From positions 1 through 64,000 of the forward strand of contig JAUSNX010000004.1 of NCBI GenBank assembly GCA_030656015.1: 64,000 bases of DNA, given 5' to 3'. Positions 36,577 to 46,745 of the stretch are shown here, piece after piece. Position 1 is the stretch's first letter. The number at the start of each line of letters is the position of its first letter. The notes beneath the pieces were generated by a model. It did not search any database. It saw nothing but the letters and a program-made list of their open reading frames with translations, and was not told the DNA's origin. Origin of the DNA: Methanobacteriaceae archaeon (GTDB lineage Archaea > Methanobacteriota > Methanobacteria > Methanobacteriales > Methanobacteriaceae). A program made the translations under genes and the position numbers.

Positions 36577-38955
36577 TTAAACTCCAGCCCCGCCAGTAAT
36601 AGAACCGGTGTTCATTTCCAGCATTAAAGGTTTAGGTAGTTCAATGTCAATAGTTTCTCGAATAACATCTTCTACCGTTTCCACAAGTATGAACTCGATT
36701 TCTGCTTTAACATCATCCGGTACATCATCCAAGTCTTTTTTATTGTCAATTGGTAGAATTATCCGGTTAATTCCAGCACGATGGGCAGCCAAAACCTTTT
36801 CTTTAATTCCACCCACTGGTAAGACTGCGCCTCTTAAAGAGATCTCACCAGTCATGGCCAGCTTCGGATCAACCTCATGGTTGGTCACTAAAGAAGCTAT
36901 AGTGGTCAACAAAGCTACACCTGCAGAAGGACCATCTTTAGGAATGGCACCAGATGGAACGTGGATGTGAAGATCCTTTTTATCGAATTCAACCGCCTTC
37001 AAATTAATGGCCAGACGGGAACGGATTAAACTCTGGGAAATCTTTGCAGATTCCTTCATTACATCACCTAATTGACCCGTGAGAGTTAATTTACCTTTAC
37101 CTGGCATGAATGCCCCTTCAATGAAGAGAATATCCCCACCAACCGGAGTCCAGGCCAGGCCAGTGACTACTCCTGGAGGATTAATTTTACCAGCTTGATG
37201 ATACTGAGTCAATTCATGACCTAAAACATCATATAGCATGTCTTCCGTAACCACATAGGGTAATTCATCCTTACCTGAAACTACTTTTTCAGAGGCGACA
37301 CGGGCCACTGCAGATAACTGACGTTTAAGGCCTCTTACACCTGCTTCACGAGTATATTTCTCGATTATGGTTTTTAATGCCTCATCTGTAATTTGGAGTT
37401 GATTCTCATCTAAACCGTGTTCTTCTAAGACTTCAGCCATAACATGGTTTTTACCTATATGGTACTTCTCATGGCTGGTGTAACTGCCAATTTCTATGAT
37501 TTCCATCCGGTCACGTAGTGGCCCGGGGATATCTCTTAAGGAGTTAGCCGTGGCTATAAAGAATACATCAGATAGGTCATAAGGCACTTCTAAGTAGTGG
37601 TCAGAGAAGGTATTATTCTGTTCAGGGTCCAGAACTTCTAAAAGGGCGCTGGCCGGGTCTCCGCTGTAGGAGGGCATTAGTTTGTCAACCTCGTCCAGAA
37701 TGAAGACTGGGTTCCGCTCGCCGGCACGTTTCATTCCTTGAACAATTCTACCTGGCAATGCACCAAGATAGGTTCTTCGGTGACCTCTGATTTCAGATTC
37801 ATCTTTAACTCCACCCAGACTGATTCGGACATACTTCCGCTCCAGTGCTTCAGCTATACTTTTACCTAAACTTGTTTTTCCAGTTCCTGGAGGTCCAACT
37901 AAAAGTAATATGGATCCTTGTTTGTTCTGTTTCAGTTTCATGACCGTTAAATGCTGAATTATACGATCTTTAACTTTATCTAAGCCATAGTGTTGATCAT
38001 CAAGTATCTTTCGAGCTGCTTCAATGTCTATTTCTTTTATTTCAGTATCTCCCCATGGAAGAGCAACCAGTAAGTCTAAATAGTTACGGATAACATTTTC
38101 CTCAGAGCTGTGTGGGCCTTGTCTTTCCAGTTTGGCCACTTCTTCTAAGGCAACCTCTTTGACCTCTTCCGGCATATTAGCTGCTTCAATTTGTTCACGG
38201 TAATCTTTTTTATTTCCTTCGCCATTTGAATCGTTTAATTCATCCTGAATAGCTTTGAGCTGCTCTTTTAGCATTACTTCCCGGTGTTTTTTATTCATCT
38301 CATCATTTACTCGAGATGCCATTTCCATTTGATATTTTAAAGATTCCTTTTGTTCAATCAAGATATCAAGGAATTTTAGACTCTTCTCTTTTAGAGATCG
38401 TATTTCCAGTAAGTCCTGTTTTTGTGGAAGAGACAGATGTAGGTAAGGAAATACATAGGCCAGTGCCTGGTTGAGATCATTTAGCTTAGAAATTTTCTCA
38501 ACATAGGCCTGAGATCCTTTGAAATTTTCACTTATCTCAGATACAATGTATCTAATGTGTTTGAGGGTTTCTTTCTTGTTTTCTTCATCTAAATCATCTA
38601 TATCTGGACTTAAATGATATGTGGCCCGGTAATTCCTTCCCTCAGACATCATTTCATCAATTTCAACTCTTTCAATTATTTCAACTTTCAAATGATAGAA
38701 ATCTCTCATTTCTTTAGCATTTAAGATTTTAACTAAAGTACCAGTCCTATAAAAGTCAGATTCAGAATATACGCTTCTATTAATTCCTTCTTTGACTGCT
38801 AAAGCTATTCCATAAAAATCGTCTTTGGAGACCCGATTATAAATTTCACTCCCAATTTGTTTTCCAATTTTTAAATTCATATCAGTTTCATGTAATAAGA
38901 CCATGTCGGGTATAACGAGTACAGATAATTCATCTTTTAAGTTTAGTTCTCTCAT
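36577..38955 (-). CDS. lon: ATP-dependent protease LonA
   Basis: The protein has 792 residues. An N-terminal LON substrate-binding domain (about 10-205) and coiled coil (205-245) precede the AAA+ module, with Walker A GPPGTGKT (354-361) and Walker [10 protein letters not shown] (417-425). The protease domain has catalytic Ser677 in KDGPSAG and Lys720 in GGIKEK. The LON domain and lack of transmembrane helices make this the soluble bacterial LonA type, not the membrane-bound archaeal LonB. It degrades damaged cytosolic proteins. ATG 38955 is the start. Acquisition from bacteria is likely but probably shared by several methanogens. Confidence 0.92.
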   Translation of the reverse strand: MRELNLKDELSVLVIPDMVLLHETDMNLKIGKQIGSEIYNRVSKDDFYGIALAVKEGINRSVYSESDFYRTGTLVKILNAKEMRDFYHLKVEIIERVEIDEMMSEGRNYRATYHLSPDIDDLDEENKKETLKHIRYIVSEISENFKGSQAYVEKISKLNDLNQALAYVFPYLHLSLPQKQDLLEIRSLKEKSLKFLDILIEQKESLKYQMEMASRVNDEMNKKHREVMLKEQLKAIQDELNDSNGEGNKKDYREQIEAANMPEEVKEVALEEVAKLERQGPHSSEENVIRNYLDLLVALPWGDTEIKEIDIEAARKILDDQHYGLDKVKDRIIQHLTVMKLKQNKQGSILLLVGPPGTGKTSLGKSIAEALERKYVRISLGGVKDESEIRGHRRTYLGALPGRIVQGMKRAGERNPVFILDEVDKLMPSYSGDPASALLEVLDPEQNNTFSDHYLEVPYDLSDVFFIATANSLRDIPGPLRDRMEIIEIGSYTSHEKYHIGKNHVMAEVLEEHGLDENQLQITDEALKTIIEKYTREAGVRGLKRQLSAVARVASEKVVSGKDELPYVVTEDMLYDVLGHELTQYHQAGKINPPGVVTGLAWTPVGGDILFIEGAFMPGKGKLTLTGQLGDVMKESAKISQSLIRSRLAINLKAVEFDKKDLHIHVPSGAIPKDGPSAGVALLTTIASLVTNHEVDPKLAMTGEISLRGAVLPVGGIKEKVLAAHRAGINRIILPIDNKKDLDDVPDDVKAEIEFILVETVEDVIRETIDIELPKPLMLEMNTGSITGGAGV

Positions 38956-39086
38956 AGTATCCCTCAGTTAGTATAAGTAAATGTTAATTGCCATTATTTA
39001 ACGGCTTGTAATTTTAAATGGCTTAAAATATTGCCATATTTAATTCATAATTTTAATAATTCCACAAATTTGCCACCAGGTGGAAT

Positions 39087-39440
39087 TTATTTGTTCCTCT
39101 TTTTTTCTAAACAGTCACACTTGGTTAAAACACATCCAAAAAGGAAATCTACCTTTATTTTGTGTTTTATCAGTGCTTCCTGGTTAAATGTGTAATAAAT
39201 TTGATTGCCTTGTTTTTCAGCATTAAGGATTTTAGCAGTTTTAAGCACTTTTAGATGCTGCGATGCTGCAGGTTGGGTTAAGCCCATCATCCGGGCCATT
39301 TCAGACACATTGACTGCTTCTATCTCCCCTGAAGCCAGGGAATAAATCAATAAAAGCCGGTTAATGTTACCCAGTGCTTTAAAAAGTTCTTCTAATTCTT
39401 CTGAAATATCACAAGTATATTCAGAATTTATCCTCAGCAT
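39087..39440 (-). CDS. ArsR-family winged-helix regulator
   Basis: The protein has 117 residues. The helix-turn-helix is [20 protein letters not shown] (recognition helix [12 protein letters not shown]), followed by the wing [10 protein letters not shown]. Cysteines occur at the N terminus (YTCD) and near the C terminus in [10 protein letters not shown], so metal or redox sensing is possible. A palindrome at 39454-39469 over its own promoter suggests autoregulation. It lies upstream of lon on the same strand with about 130 nt between; regulation of lon is possible but unproven. Confidence 0.85.
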   Translation of the reverse strand: MLRINSEYTCDISEELEELFKALGNINRLLLIYSLASGEIEAVNVSEMARMMGLTQPAASQHLKVLKTAKILNAEKQGNQIYYTFNQEALIKHKIKVDFLFGCVLTKCDCLEKKRNK

Positions 39441-39453
39441 GAATCATAAGTAT

Positions 39454-39469
39454 ATAAGTATATGCTTAT
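39454..39469 (-). promoter_or_regulatory. Likely ArsR operator over TATA box
   Basis: ATAAG-N6-CTTAT forms an inverted repeat 14 bp upstream of the regulator start codon, overlapping TATATAAG on the minus strand. Position and symmetry fit autorepression. Confidence 0.45.
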
Positions 39470-39980
39470 ATAGTTTTCGCTTTTAGATACATTTTGTAAT
39501 TAAAATAGAAAAATTATTTTAAATAATAGTAAAAAAGTATTAAAAATGATAAAAGTAATTTTAATTAAAATAGGCCAATTTCAATCAATTAGTATACACC
39601 TTAGGACATATTTACACCAATCTTTAATAAAAGTGAATAATGAAGTAAATTTCTAACCTTAAATGATTATAAAATCTTAAAAATAGTAGATATTAAAAAA
39701 TTTTAATTGAATTATGAAATTTAACAAGAAATTATTTAATGAAGTTAAAAATTGAAAAATTATAAAATCACTAAAAATTATCAAGGCCAAAATTATAAAA
39801 CTAAATGAATTAATAAAAATACAAAATTCAAGAGATATCACATTAATGAAAAATAAAAAAATATTAATGAAAAAAATATTTTATATATATTTCTAAATCC
39901 GAAACTAAACCTCACAGAAATAAAAAATTAATCCTAAAATCCGAAAAATATACTATTTAAAAAAACAAATTGGTTATAGT
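39470..39980. other. Extremely AT-rich divergent region
   Basis: About 510 bp between the ArsR gene and galE, mostly A/T runs. No ORF with a ribosome binding site, RNA motif or clear repeat is seen. The galE promoter is probably near 39920-39960. Confidence 0.4.
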
Positions 39981-40967
39981 ATGATATTAGTTGTAGGTGG
40001 AGCAGGTTACATAGGCTCCCATGTAAATAAAGTGCTTCATGAAAATGGAGAAGAGACTCTGGTACTGGATAATCTTAGCTATGGCCATGAAGAGTTTGTT
40101 AAATGGGGAAAATTTGTGAAAGGTGACTTATCCAATACAGAACTCCTAACAAATATATTTGAAAAATATACAATTGATGCGGTGATGCACTTTGCAGCAT
40201 TTACCTATGTAGGAGAATCTGTAGAAGACCCCCAAAAATATTATGTTAATAATCTTAAAAATACCCTCGACCTTTTGGATGTAATGAAGGAGTTTAATGT
40301 AAATAAATTTATATTTTCATCAACCTGTGCCGTTTATGGTGAGCCTCAAAAACTACCACTAAGTGAGGACCATCCCTTAAATCCTATGAGCCCCTATGGA
40401 AATTCGAAATTAATGGTTGAAAAAATCCTGGAAGATTATTCAAAGGCCTATGATTTGAATTATGTTTCTTTAAGATATTTCAATGCAGCAGGAGCTGACC
40501 CCTCATCAGAAATAGGAGAATGGCACAATCCTGAAACTCATTTAATACCATTAGTACTGGATGCTGCTTCAGGAAGAAGAGAATCTGTGAGCATTTATGG
40601 AACAGATTATCCTACTCCAGATGGAACTTGTATTAGAGATTATATTCATGTTCTTGATCTGGCCCAGGCCCATTATAAAGCACTAAAATACTTGAATGAA
40701 AAAAATAAAAGTCAAGTATTTAATTTAGGTAATGGAAATGGTTTTTCAGTTAAAGAAGTAATTCAAGCTTGTCAGGAAGTAACTGGAAATCAAATTAAAG
40801 TTATAGAAGATGAACTTCGGCCTGGAGATCCTCCTATTTTAGTGGGAAGTTCCAAAAAAGCATATGAAGTACTAGGCTGGAATCCTCAATGGACAGATCT
40901 CCATGATATTATATCCACCGCATGGGACTGGTACCAAAAGTTATATATTAACAATGACAATCTTTAA
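39981..40967 (+). CDS. galE: UDP-glucose 4-epimerase
   Basis: The protein has 328 residues. The NAD-binding start is MILVVGGAGYIGSHVNKVL, then MHFAAFTYVGES, catalytic SSTCAVYGEP (Ser/Thr) and SPYGNSK (Tyr-x3-Lys), LRYFNAAGA and GTCIRDYIHVLDLA, all typical of GalE. It interconverts UDP-glucose and UDP-galactose in the cytoplasm. Its substrate comes from GalU, encoded 1.6 kb downstream on the other strand. Confidence 0.92.
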   Translation: MILVVGGAGYIGSHVNKVLHENGEETLVLDNLSYGHEEFVKWGKFVKGDLSNTELLTNIFEKYTIDAVMHFAAFTYVGESVEDPQKYYVNNLKNTLDLLDVMKEFNVNKFIFSSTCAVYGEPQKLPLSEDHPLNPMSPYGNSKLMVEKILEDYSKAYDLNYVSLRYFNAAGADPSSEIGEWHNPETHLIPLVLDAASGRRESVSIYGTDYPTPDGTCIRDYIHVLDLAQAHYKALKYLNEKNKSQVFNLGNGNGFSVKEVIQACQEVTGNQIKVIEDELRPGDPPILVGSSKKAYEVLGWNPQWTDLHDIISTAWDWYQKLYINNDNL

Positions 40968-41057
40968 CTTTAATAAAAATAGAATTTAAAAAAAAAACTT
41001 TTTTGATGATTATTTAATTAAAACAATTTAATTATATTATTATTATTTATTAAACTG

Positions 41058-42374
41058 GTGGATAACTTGGCAAGGCGAAAAGCACAAAGGGAACTGGAAA
41101 AAGGAATTGGCCTTAAAGATAAAGGTGAATTCTTTGATGCCCTTCAGCACATGCAAAATGCACTGGAAATATTTTCTGATGCAGGAAATGCTGAGAAAAC
41201 TGCAGACACCTTGTTAGAAATGGGTAAAACCTATTGTCAAATGGGTGAAAATGATTTTGCCCAAGAAAGTTACTATAATTCATTAGAACTTTATAAAGAC
41301 ACTGAAGATCTTATTGGTGAGGGTTATGCTTATGTAGGTATGGCTGAAATTCAAGAAAAAAGAAATAGGTATGATGAAGCCCGTAATACATATCACAAGG
41401 CCATAAAGAAATTTAAAAAAGCTGGTGACAGTGAAAAAGAAGCTAAGGTTATTTCACACTTAGCCAGTACTCTTGAAGCTCAAGGTGCCTACCATGACGC
41501 CATCTATGAACACGAACGTTCATTAGAAATTAATAAAAAAGAAAAAGATCTTGCAAGCGAACTATACAACTATGGACGTATCTTAAAGCTTAAAAATAAA
41601 ATAAAAGCAAATAGGCCTACAAGCTCTGAATTTTTAATTTTAATAGGATATCTAGGACTTTTAATTCTGGGAGAATTATTTACAACATATTTTGACATGA
41701 AAATCGGATTGCTAATTCACTTTTCAGTATTAGCTGCTCTGCTAGTTCAATCATCTTTAACACCATCTTATACCTATGCTACTCTTCTTAGATCAATGAT
41801 GGTACTGCCCATAATACGTATTATTGGGCTTACCATGCCCCTAATGAACATACCTACTCTTTACCTATTTCCTATAATTGCTATACCTTTATTTGCATCT
41901 TCCATTGCCTTGATGAAAATTCAAGGTATAAATAGAAAAAGAGTAGGACTAATAGGAGGTAATCTAAAAGTTCAACTTATAATTGCATTAACCGGCCCAT
42001 TTTTAGGGTTTATTGAATACAACATACTACATCCCTTACCTTTAATCCATACTTTTGATGTCACCAATCTATTATTTGGTGTTATAATTCTTACCATATC
42101 CACTGGTCTGGCCGAAGAGCTATTATTCAGAGGGATAGTACAAAAAAATGCCGAAGATGTGTTAGGAATGGCCTTAGGATTATTATATACTGCATTACTA
42201 TTTACCAGTCTCCACATTGGCTGGAACTCCCTTACGGATTTGATATTTGTATTCTGTGTAGCGATATTCTATGGTTATTCATTCCAAAAAACCAGAAGCA
42301 TTCTGGGGATTACCATTTCTCACGGACTTTCTAATTCAGTCTTATTCTTAGTAATGCCATTTTTAATATTCTAA
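41058..42374 (+). CDS. TPR-CPBP intramembrane protease fusion
   Basis: The protein has 438 residues from GTG 41058. Four tetratricopeptide repeats fill about 1-165 (pattern YANLGLAEI/KKAGDSEKEAK). About eight transmembrane helices follow (190-435). The CPBP (CAAX protease/bacteriocin-processing) motifs are present: LAEELLFRG (Glu-Glu and Arg), FTSLHIGWN (His) and ISHGLSN (His). It is probably a membrane glutamic protease with a cytoplasmic partner-binding arm. Substrate unknown. Confidence 0.85.
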   Translation: MDNLARRKAQRELEKGIGLKDKGEFFDALQHMQNALEIFSDAGNAEKTADTLLEMGKTYCQMGENDFAQESYYNSLELYKDTEDLIGEGYAYVGMAEIQEKRNRYDEARNTYHKAIKKFKKAGDSEKEAKVISHLASTLEAQGAYHDAIYEHERSLEINKKEKDLASELYNYGRILKLKNKIKANRPTSSEFLILIGYLGLLILGELFTTYFDMKIGLLIHFSVLAALLVQSSLTPSYTYATLLRSMMVLPIIRIIGLTMPLMNIPTLYLFPIIAIPLFASSIALMKIQGINRKRVGLIGGNLKVQLIIALTGPFLGFIEYNILHPLPLIHTFDVTNLLFGVIILTISTGLAEELLFRGIVQKNAEDVLGMALGLLYTALLFTSLHIGWNSLTDLIFVFCVAIFYGYSFQKTRSILGITISHGLSNSVLFLVMPFLIF

Positions 42375-42536
42375 AATAAATATTTTAAATATTTAATACT
42401 AATAAGAATTTAGAATAAAGTATAGAAAAATAATAAAAAAAGATTCTAAAAACTATTATTCTGGAAAAAAATTTATTATATTTATTATAAAATAAAAAAA
42501 ATAATTGAAAAATAAAAAATTATTTACTTTTGTAGA

Positions 42537-43388
42537 TTAATTACAACCCAATAAATCATTTAAATATTCAGTTAATTCTTTTTTTGCTTCTGGTTGTTCA
42601 AAAGCGAATTCTAAAGATGTTTTCAGCCATTCAACTTTATTACCAATATCATAAGTCTTTCCCTGAAAAACATAGCCATAAATATCATCCAGAAGTCTCA
42701 TAGCATCGGTTAATTGAATTTCCCCTCCAAAACCAGGAGGTACATCATCAATGTGATCAAATATCTTGCTATCAAGCACATATCTACCCATGATGGCTAG
42801 ATTAGAAGGTGCTTCATCTACAGCTGGTTTTTCAACCATGTCTTCAATCAAGTAAAGATTTTCATCCTTTTCCTGACCCTTAATAATTCCATATCGTTCT
42901 ACTTTATCTACAGGAACTTCTTCTACGGCAATGGCTGACGAACCATATTTTTCATAGACATCCATGAGTTGTTTAGTGCACGGAACCTCAGATCGAGTTA
43001 TGGTATCCCCTAATAAAACAGCAAAAGGCTCTCCATCTATATGCTTACGAGCACAATAAATAGCATCTCCTAAACCTTTCTGTTCTTTTTGGCGGACATA
43101 GTAAATATCAGCTAACTCAGAGATAGCTTCAACTTCCCTCAAGTACTCATCTTTATCATTTTCTTTTAAAATATATTCAAGTTCAAATGAGCGGTCAAAA
43201 TGATCCTCAATAGACCTTTTTCCTTTACCAGTTACAATCAGTATATCATCTATTCCGGAGGCCACGGCCTCTTCCACCACATACTGGATAGTTGGTTTGT
43301 CAAATACTGGTAACATTTCTTTAGGCTGGGCTTTGGTAGCTGGTAAAAATCGAGTACCTAGGCCTGCTGCGGGTATAACTGCTTTCAT
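42537..43388 (-). CDS. galU: UTP-glucose-1-phosphate uridylyltransferase (intact copy)
   Basis: The protein has 283 residues from ATG 43388; GAGTGA lies just upstream, favouring it over GTG 43397. Motifs are [39 protein letters not shown] and the C-terminal GGEIQLTDAMRLL and DIGNKVEWLKTSLEFA. It makes UDP-glucose for glycans. It is the last gene of a minus-strand row of three envelope proteins, separated by 12 nt. A decayed paralogue lies at 8347-9198. Confidence 0.93.
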   Translation of the reverse strand: MKAVIPAAGLGTRFLPATKAQPKEMLPVFDKPTIQYVVEEAVASGIDDILIVTGKGKRSIEDHFDRSFELEYILKENDKDEYLREVEAISELADIYYVRQKEQKGLGDAIYCARKHIDGEPFAVLLGDTITRSEVPCTKQLMDVYEKYGSSAIAVEEVPVDKVERYGIIKGQEKDENLYLIEDMVEKPAVDEAPSNLAIMGRYVLDSKIFDHIDDVPPGFGGEIQLTDAMRLLDDIYGYVFQGKTYDIGNKVEWLKTSLEFAFEQPEAKKELTEYLNDLLGCN

Positions 43389-43400
43389 TGTAGTCACTCA

Positions 43401-44033
43401 TCACATGTAAAATATATTATTGTTAATTTTTTTAGTATTTTCTGAAGTTTTTTGAGCATGAGGATAGTAAATATAGCTTGAGATTATTTTAATTCTTTTG
43501 TTTTCTTCAGCTAATGTAAAATTTCCCACCCAGTCTGTGGCGGGTCCAATAATAATAAATGTTCCAGAGAAATTTTGACCATTATTGGAGAAATTTCCTC
43601 CACCAGTCCAGGCAGCACACTTCATAGTGTAAACTCCTGAAAATTCTGTGCTAAACATGGCCTTTTTAAGATCCTTTGATAATAGTGCAGAAATGGTGTT
43701 ATAGTTTATTTTAATGAAATTAAGGTGGCCTTGACCAGACAATCCATTTTTATCATAACAAACTTGAGTTCCATTGATTTCATGAAGATCAAAAAACTGA
43801 GCTCCTGGTAAATCAATTTTGAAATTAAAATCTTTTCCCTTACCATAAATAGAATAAAAACCTGCTATGGAACCACTATCCGAAGAAATAGGGGGTAACC
43901 ACACGTCAGCAGTATAATTATAAGGTATTTGATCAAAAATAGCTCCTTGAACAGCACCAGTGGAATAATCTAATATAAAAATACCACTCGCACATAAAAC
44001 AATTACTAAAAAAATTAAATACTTACGAGACAT
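43401..44033 (-). CDS. Secreted or membrane-anchored hypothetical protein
   Basis: The protein has 210 residues from ATG 44033, which has GGTGA at good spacing. A signal-anchor spans about 4-24. The rest is beta-rich and extracytoplasmic, with Asn-x-Ser/Thr sites and three cysteines, no transmembrane segment and no known motif. It lies 12 nt from galU and 43 nt after the 222-residue protein, probably one transcript. Function unknown. Confidence 0.6.
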   Translation of the reverse strand: MSRKYLIFLVIVLCASGIFILDYSTGAVQGAIFDQIPYNYTADVWLPPISSDSGSIAGFYSIYGKGKDFNFKIDLPGAQFFDLHEINGTQVCYDKNGLSGQGHLNFIKINYNTISALLSKDLKKAMFSTEFSGVYTMKCAAWTGGGNFSNNGQNFSGTFIIIGPATDWVGNFTLAEENKRIKIISSYIYYPHAQKTSENTKKINNNIFYM

Positions 44034-44076
44034 TAATTTCACCAACGAAAATAAAAAATAAAAAGAAGAAGAAAAA

Positions 44077-44745
44077 TTATACTATCCGGGCAGGTAAACT
44101 ACATAAAGCCGGTATTTGAGTAAATACAATGGAAACAGACCCATCAGCATTAACTGTTAAAAGTTCTTCTTCATATACTAACTCATTAAAGAGACTTATG
44201 CCATCCAAATTGTCATTTTGTTCGACTTCAGATATAGAATTCCCAATAATCACAGTATTATCTGTAAGGTTATTTGGAAGTTTAGCTACCGTCAGATTAT
44301 TTAGCAAAACATCAGACAAATTGTTATTGGTTAATGGATTTATAGTATTTGACCATCCTTCCATTTTAAGATTTAAATCTTGATTTGTTGTACTAGCACT
44401 ATCGTAAAGACCTTTCCATCCTACAATTCTAATAGTAGTCCCTGCTGGAAGTTTTTCATTGCCATAGCCTAATAATTTACTTAAATCTATAACCACAGAC
44501 CCATTAGTTGGTTTCATCCAAGTTTCAATATAGAAATTTTGGACAGTTCCATTCTTCAAGGTAGCATTTTCTATGATCATATCCACATGAGCCCAAGTAG
44601 TACCATTGTTATGAATAGCAAACTTAGTTCCTTTTTCACCAACCTGAGAAGGTTCAGCACTAGGTGTTAACATCATATATGCAGCAACACCAATAATAGC
44701 AACTAAAATCACTATTAAAGCTATAAAAAGTATATTTTTGTTCAT
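44077..44745 (-). CDS. Membrane-anchored extracytoplasmic hypothetical protein
   Basis: The protein has 222 residues. One N-terminal transmembrane helix (about 4-27) is followed by a beta-rich domain with GTTWAHVDMIIENATLKNG and GTTIRIVGWKGLYDS. The Asn-x-Thr/Ser density suggests N-glycosylation. Family not recognised. Spacing to neighbours (9 nt and 43 nt) suggests one operon of envelope proteins. Confidence 0.6.
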   Translation of the reverse strand: MNKNILFIALIVILVAIIGVAAYMMLTPSAEPSQVGEKGTKFAIHNNGTTWAHVDMIIENATLKNGTVQNFYIETWMKPTNGSVVIDLSKLLGYGNEKLPAGTTIRIVGWKGLYDSASTTNQDLNLKMEGWSNTINPLTNNNLSDVLLNNLTVAKLPNNLTDNTVIIGNSISEVEQNDNLDGISLFNELVYEEELLTVNADGSVSIVFTQIPALCSLPARIV

Positions 44746-44754
44746 TGTTTCACC

Positions 44755-44991
44755 TTACAAAATGGTTACTATCTTATAAGTAACAACAGCAGCGAAAACC
44801 AGCAAAAGAGGCATAATCGCGATATTAGACCCTTTTATAAACGAGCTTATTCGATTGCTATAATTTACTTCCGAGCTTAAAATTTCCTTTAAGGCCAAAA
44901 ACAAAATTAATGCGATTACAGCGATTATACTGTAAGTCATTACTTGGCCCAATGTAACAGCAGTTGTTGTTGTAGTTACAGTTGATATCAT
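44755..44991 (-). CDS. Small two-helix membrane protein
   Basis: The protein has 78 residues from ATG 44991, preceded by GGGGG at suitable distance; TTG 45006 would lie inside that site. Helices at about 18-38 and 58-76, with a Thr-rich start and a basic middle loop (NRISSFIKG). First gene of the operon 42537-44991. Function unknown. Confidence 0.6.
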   Translation of the reverse strand: MISTVTTTTTAVTLGQVMTYSIIAVIALILFLALKEILSSEVNYSNRISSFIKGSNIAIMPLLLVFAAVVTYKIVTIL

Positions 44992-45254
44992 ATTTTCCCC
45001 CGTCAATTCTTACTTACTATTAAAATTATATTATTAATTAACGTTAATTAATATAATATATTTTATAAAAAGTATTAGATATAAATCTTTTGATTTTAAC
45101 CCTAATTCTAATTAATATTAATCTTTATCACCATAATAAGAGCATTATATGCACTAATAAGAATTATAGGAATACTATCATTTATATTCAACCATTATTT
45201 AAATTAGAAATAAAATAAGCAAATTTTAATTAAATTAATATAGCTATAACCATT

Positions 45255-45551
45255 TTATATCACAATAATATTTATAAAATCATCCCGAGATAGTTTCTTT
45301 ATCAAAAGTGTTTTTTGATGACTTTTTATTCCAGATATTATCTCTACATCCATTTTAGTCAATTTAGACATTTCTTTAATAATTTCTTTATTGGCCTTCC
45401 CTTTTTGAGGTATGGCTTTTATTCGTATTTCGAGTCTTTCTCGCCAAGAATTATAACCATAAATTTCAAATTTGGATGCATTGGGTGAAACTTCAATATC
45501 TACTAAAATTCCACCCTCAGTTTCTTTTATAGCTTTCATTTTATTTCCCAT
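45255..45551 (-). CDS. DUF167 (YggU) family protein
   Basis: The protein has 98 residues. The family pattern GILVDIEVSPNASKFEIYGYN, RLEIRIKAIPQKGKANKEI and GIKSHQKTLLI is clear. The fold is known from structures; the biological role is not. ATG 45551 follows GGTGA directly; ATG 45539 is an alternative. It is monocistronic. Confidence 0.85.
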   Translation of the reverse strand: MGNKMKAIKETEGGILVDIEVSPNASKFEIYGYNSWRERLEIRIKAIPQKGKANKEIIKEMSKLTKMDVEIISGIKSHQKTLLIKKLSRDDFINIIVI

Positions 45552-45674
45552 TCACCATAAAACATGATTTATAATTATAACTTTATGAAATAGCATATAA
45601 ATAAATATTTTGAATAAGTATATTAGATTATTAGATTGATAAATAATTTAATCATAACCCCCCAAAAGGTAAAG

Positions 45675-45682
45675 TATAAATA
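45675..45682 (+). promoter_or_regulatory. TATA box of tRNA-Leu gene
   Basis: TATAAATA lies about 55-60 bp before the tRNA, predicting a leader of about 30 nt to be removed by RNase P. Preceded by purines (GGTAAAG), a possible BRE. Confidence 0.5.
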
Positions 45683-45735
45683 GTGAAAAAGAGAAAAGAT
45701 GAAAGTACTTGCATTTAGAACTGTTTTTCAAGAAT

Positions 45736-45822
<87 letters not shown>

Positions 45823-45975
45823 TTATAATAATTAAAATACTATTTTTAAAATAATTAAAAGATTTATAAGAATTTAAAAGCTAAATTAAATTATAATATA
45901 TCTAATTTTAATTCTATACTACCTTAAAATTGATAACCCTATTTGATAAAAATATTAGGACCTTAATTTAAAAAA

Positions 45976-46392
45976 TCAGTCTTTTACAGTAATTTCCACC
46001 TGCATTTCTTCCCCATTTTTTAAATCATTTATTAAATCACTATTTAAATCACAGGCAGCCTTGTCCGCATTTATCATTAAAGTACGGCCACAAATATAAT
46101 TACTTTTTCTACAAACAATGTCTGTAGGATGATTTAAAAGCAAATCTGAGTGTCCAAAACCAGTAATTTCATCATGGGCATTTTTAGTACTTAAAATTAC
46201 TTTTATTTCAACATCTGTTCTTCTCATGGCCTTTTTAAGTTCTTCAGAGAAGTCTTTCATGGATTTTTCTGAGGCCACGCCTACAATACAATCCGCTTTT
46301 ATAGAAATTTCATGATCAGTGGTTACTTCAAAGGTTGTTTTGTGTTTAGAGGTTACATTTGTATGTCCATGTGTTTTAAGGGTGAGTTTCAT
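45976..46392 (-). CDS. DUF371 family protein
   Basis: The protein has 138 residues. The start KTHGHTNVTSKHKTTFEVTTDHEIS, then ADCIVGVASEKSMKDF and HPTDIVCRKSNYICGRTLMINADKAACDL are typical of the archaeal DUF371 family. Its role is unknown. The five cysteines and histidines suggest a metal site. ATG 46392 is followed at once by the divergent GC-rich spacer. Confidence 0.85.
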   Translation of the reverse strand: MKLTLKTHGHTNVTSKHKTTFEVTTDHEISIKADCIVGVASEKSMKDFSEELKKAMRRTDVEIKVILSTKNAHDEITGFGHSDLLLNHPTDIVCRKSNYICGRTLMINADKAACDLNSDLINDLKNGEEMQVEITVKD

Positions 46393-46745
46393 TAAATCAC
46401 TTCAAGTTGTTATTTAGTAATAATAGCTTTGAGTATGGATAGGGCACTCCTACTAATCATACCCATTAAAATCAAATATGTTGATAATATGGAGCATTTT
46501 GCAACTGCCCTGATTATAACCCCCCCAGGCGATAACTAGGCCCGCAGAAACTTATAATATTTATTGTTTGAGCAATATAACTGTAGTCTAGATTCAACAT
46601 ATATGAATATTTATTATAATTGATAGAGTACTATTAATTAATAGATTTATTTATAAAATAGCTTAATTATTCATTTAAGAATTCATTGATTTTAAATTAA
46701 ATTTGAGTCATGTAAAAGATAAGATAATCCTCCGGTGTGCAATTT
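46393..46745. other. Divergent spacer with a GC-rich island
   Basis: Most of it is AT-rich, but 46503-46553 is strikingly rich in G and C (ACTGCCCTGATTATAACC, then a C run, GGCGATAACTAGGCCCGCAG). It contains no ORF. It may be a structured RNA or a regulatory site; it fits no riboswitch I can name. TATA-like motifs for both flanking genes surround it. Confidence 0.45.
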
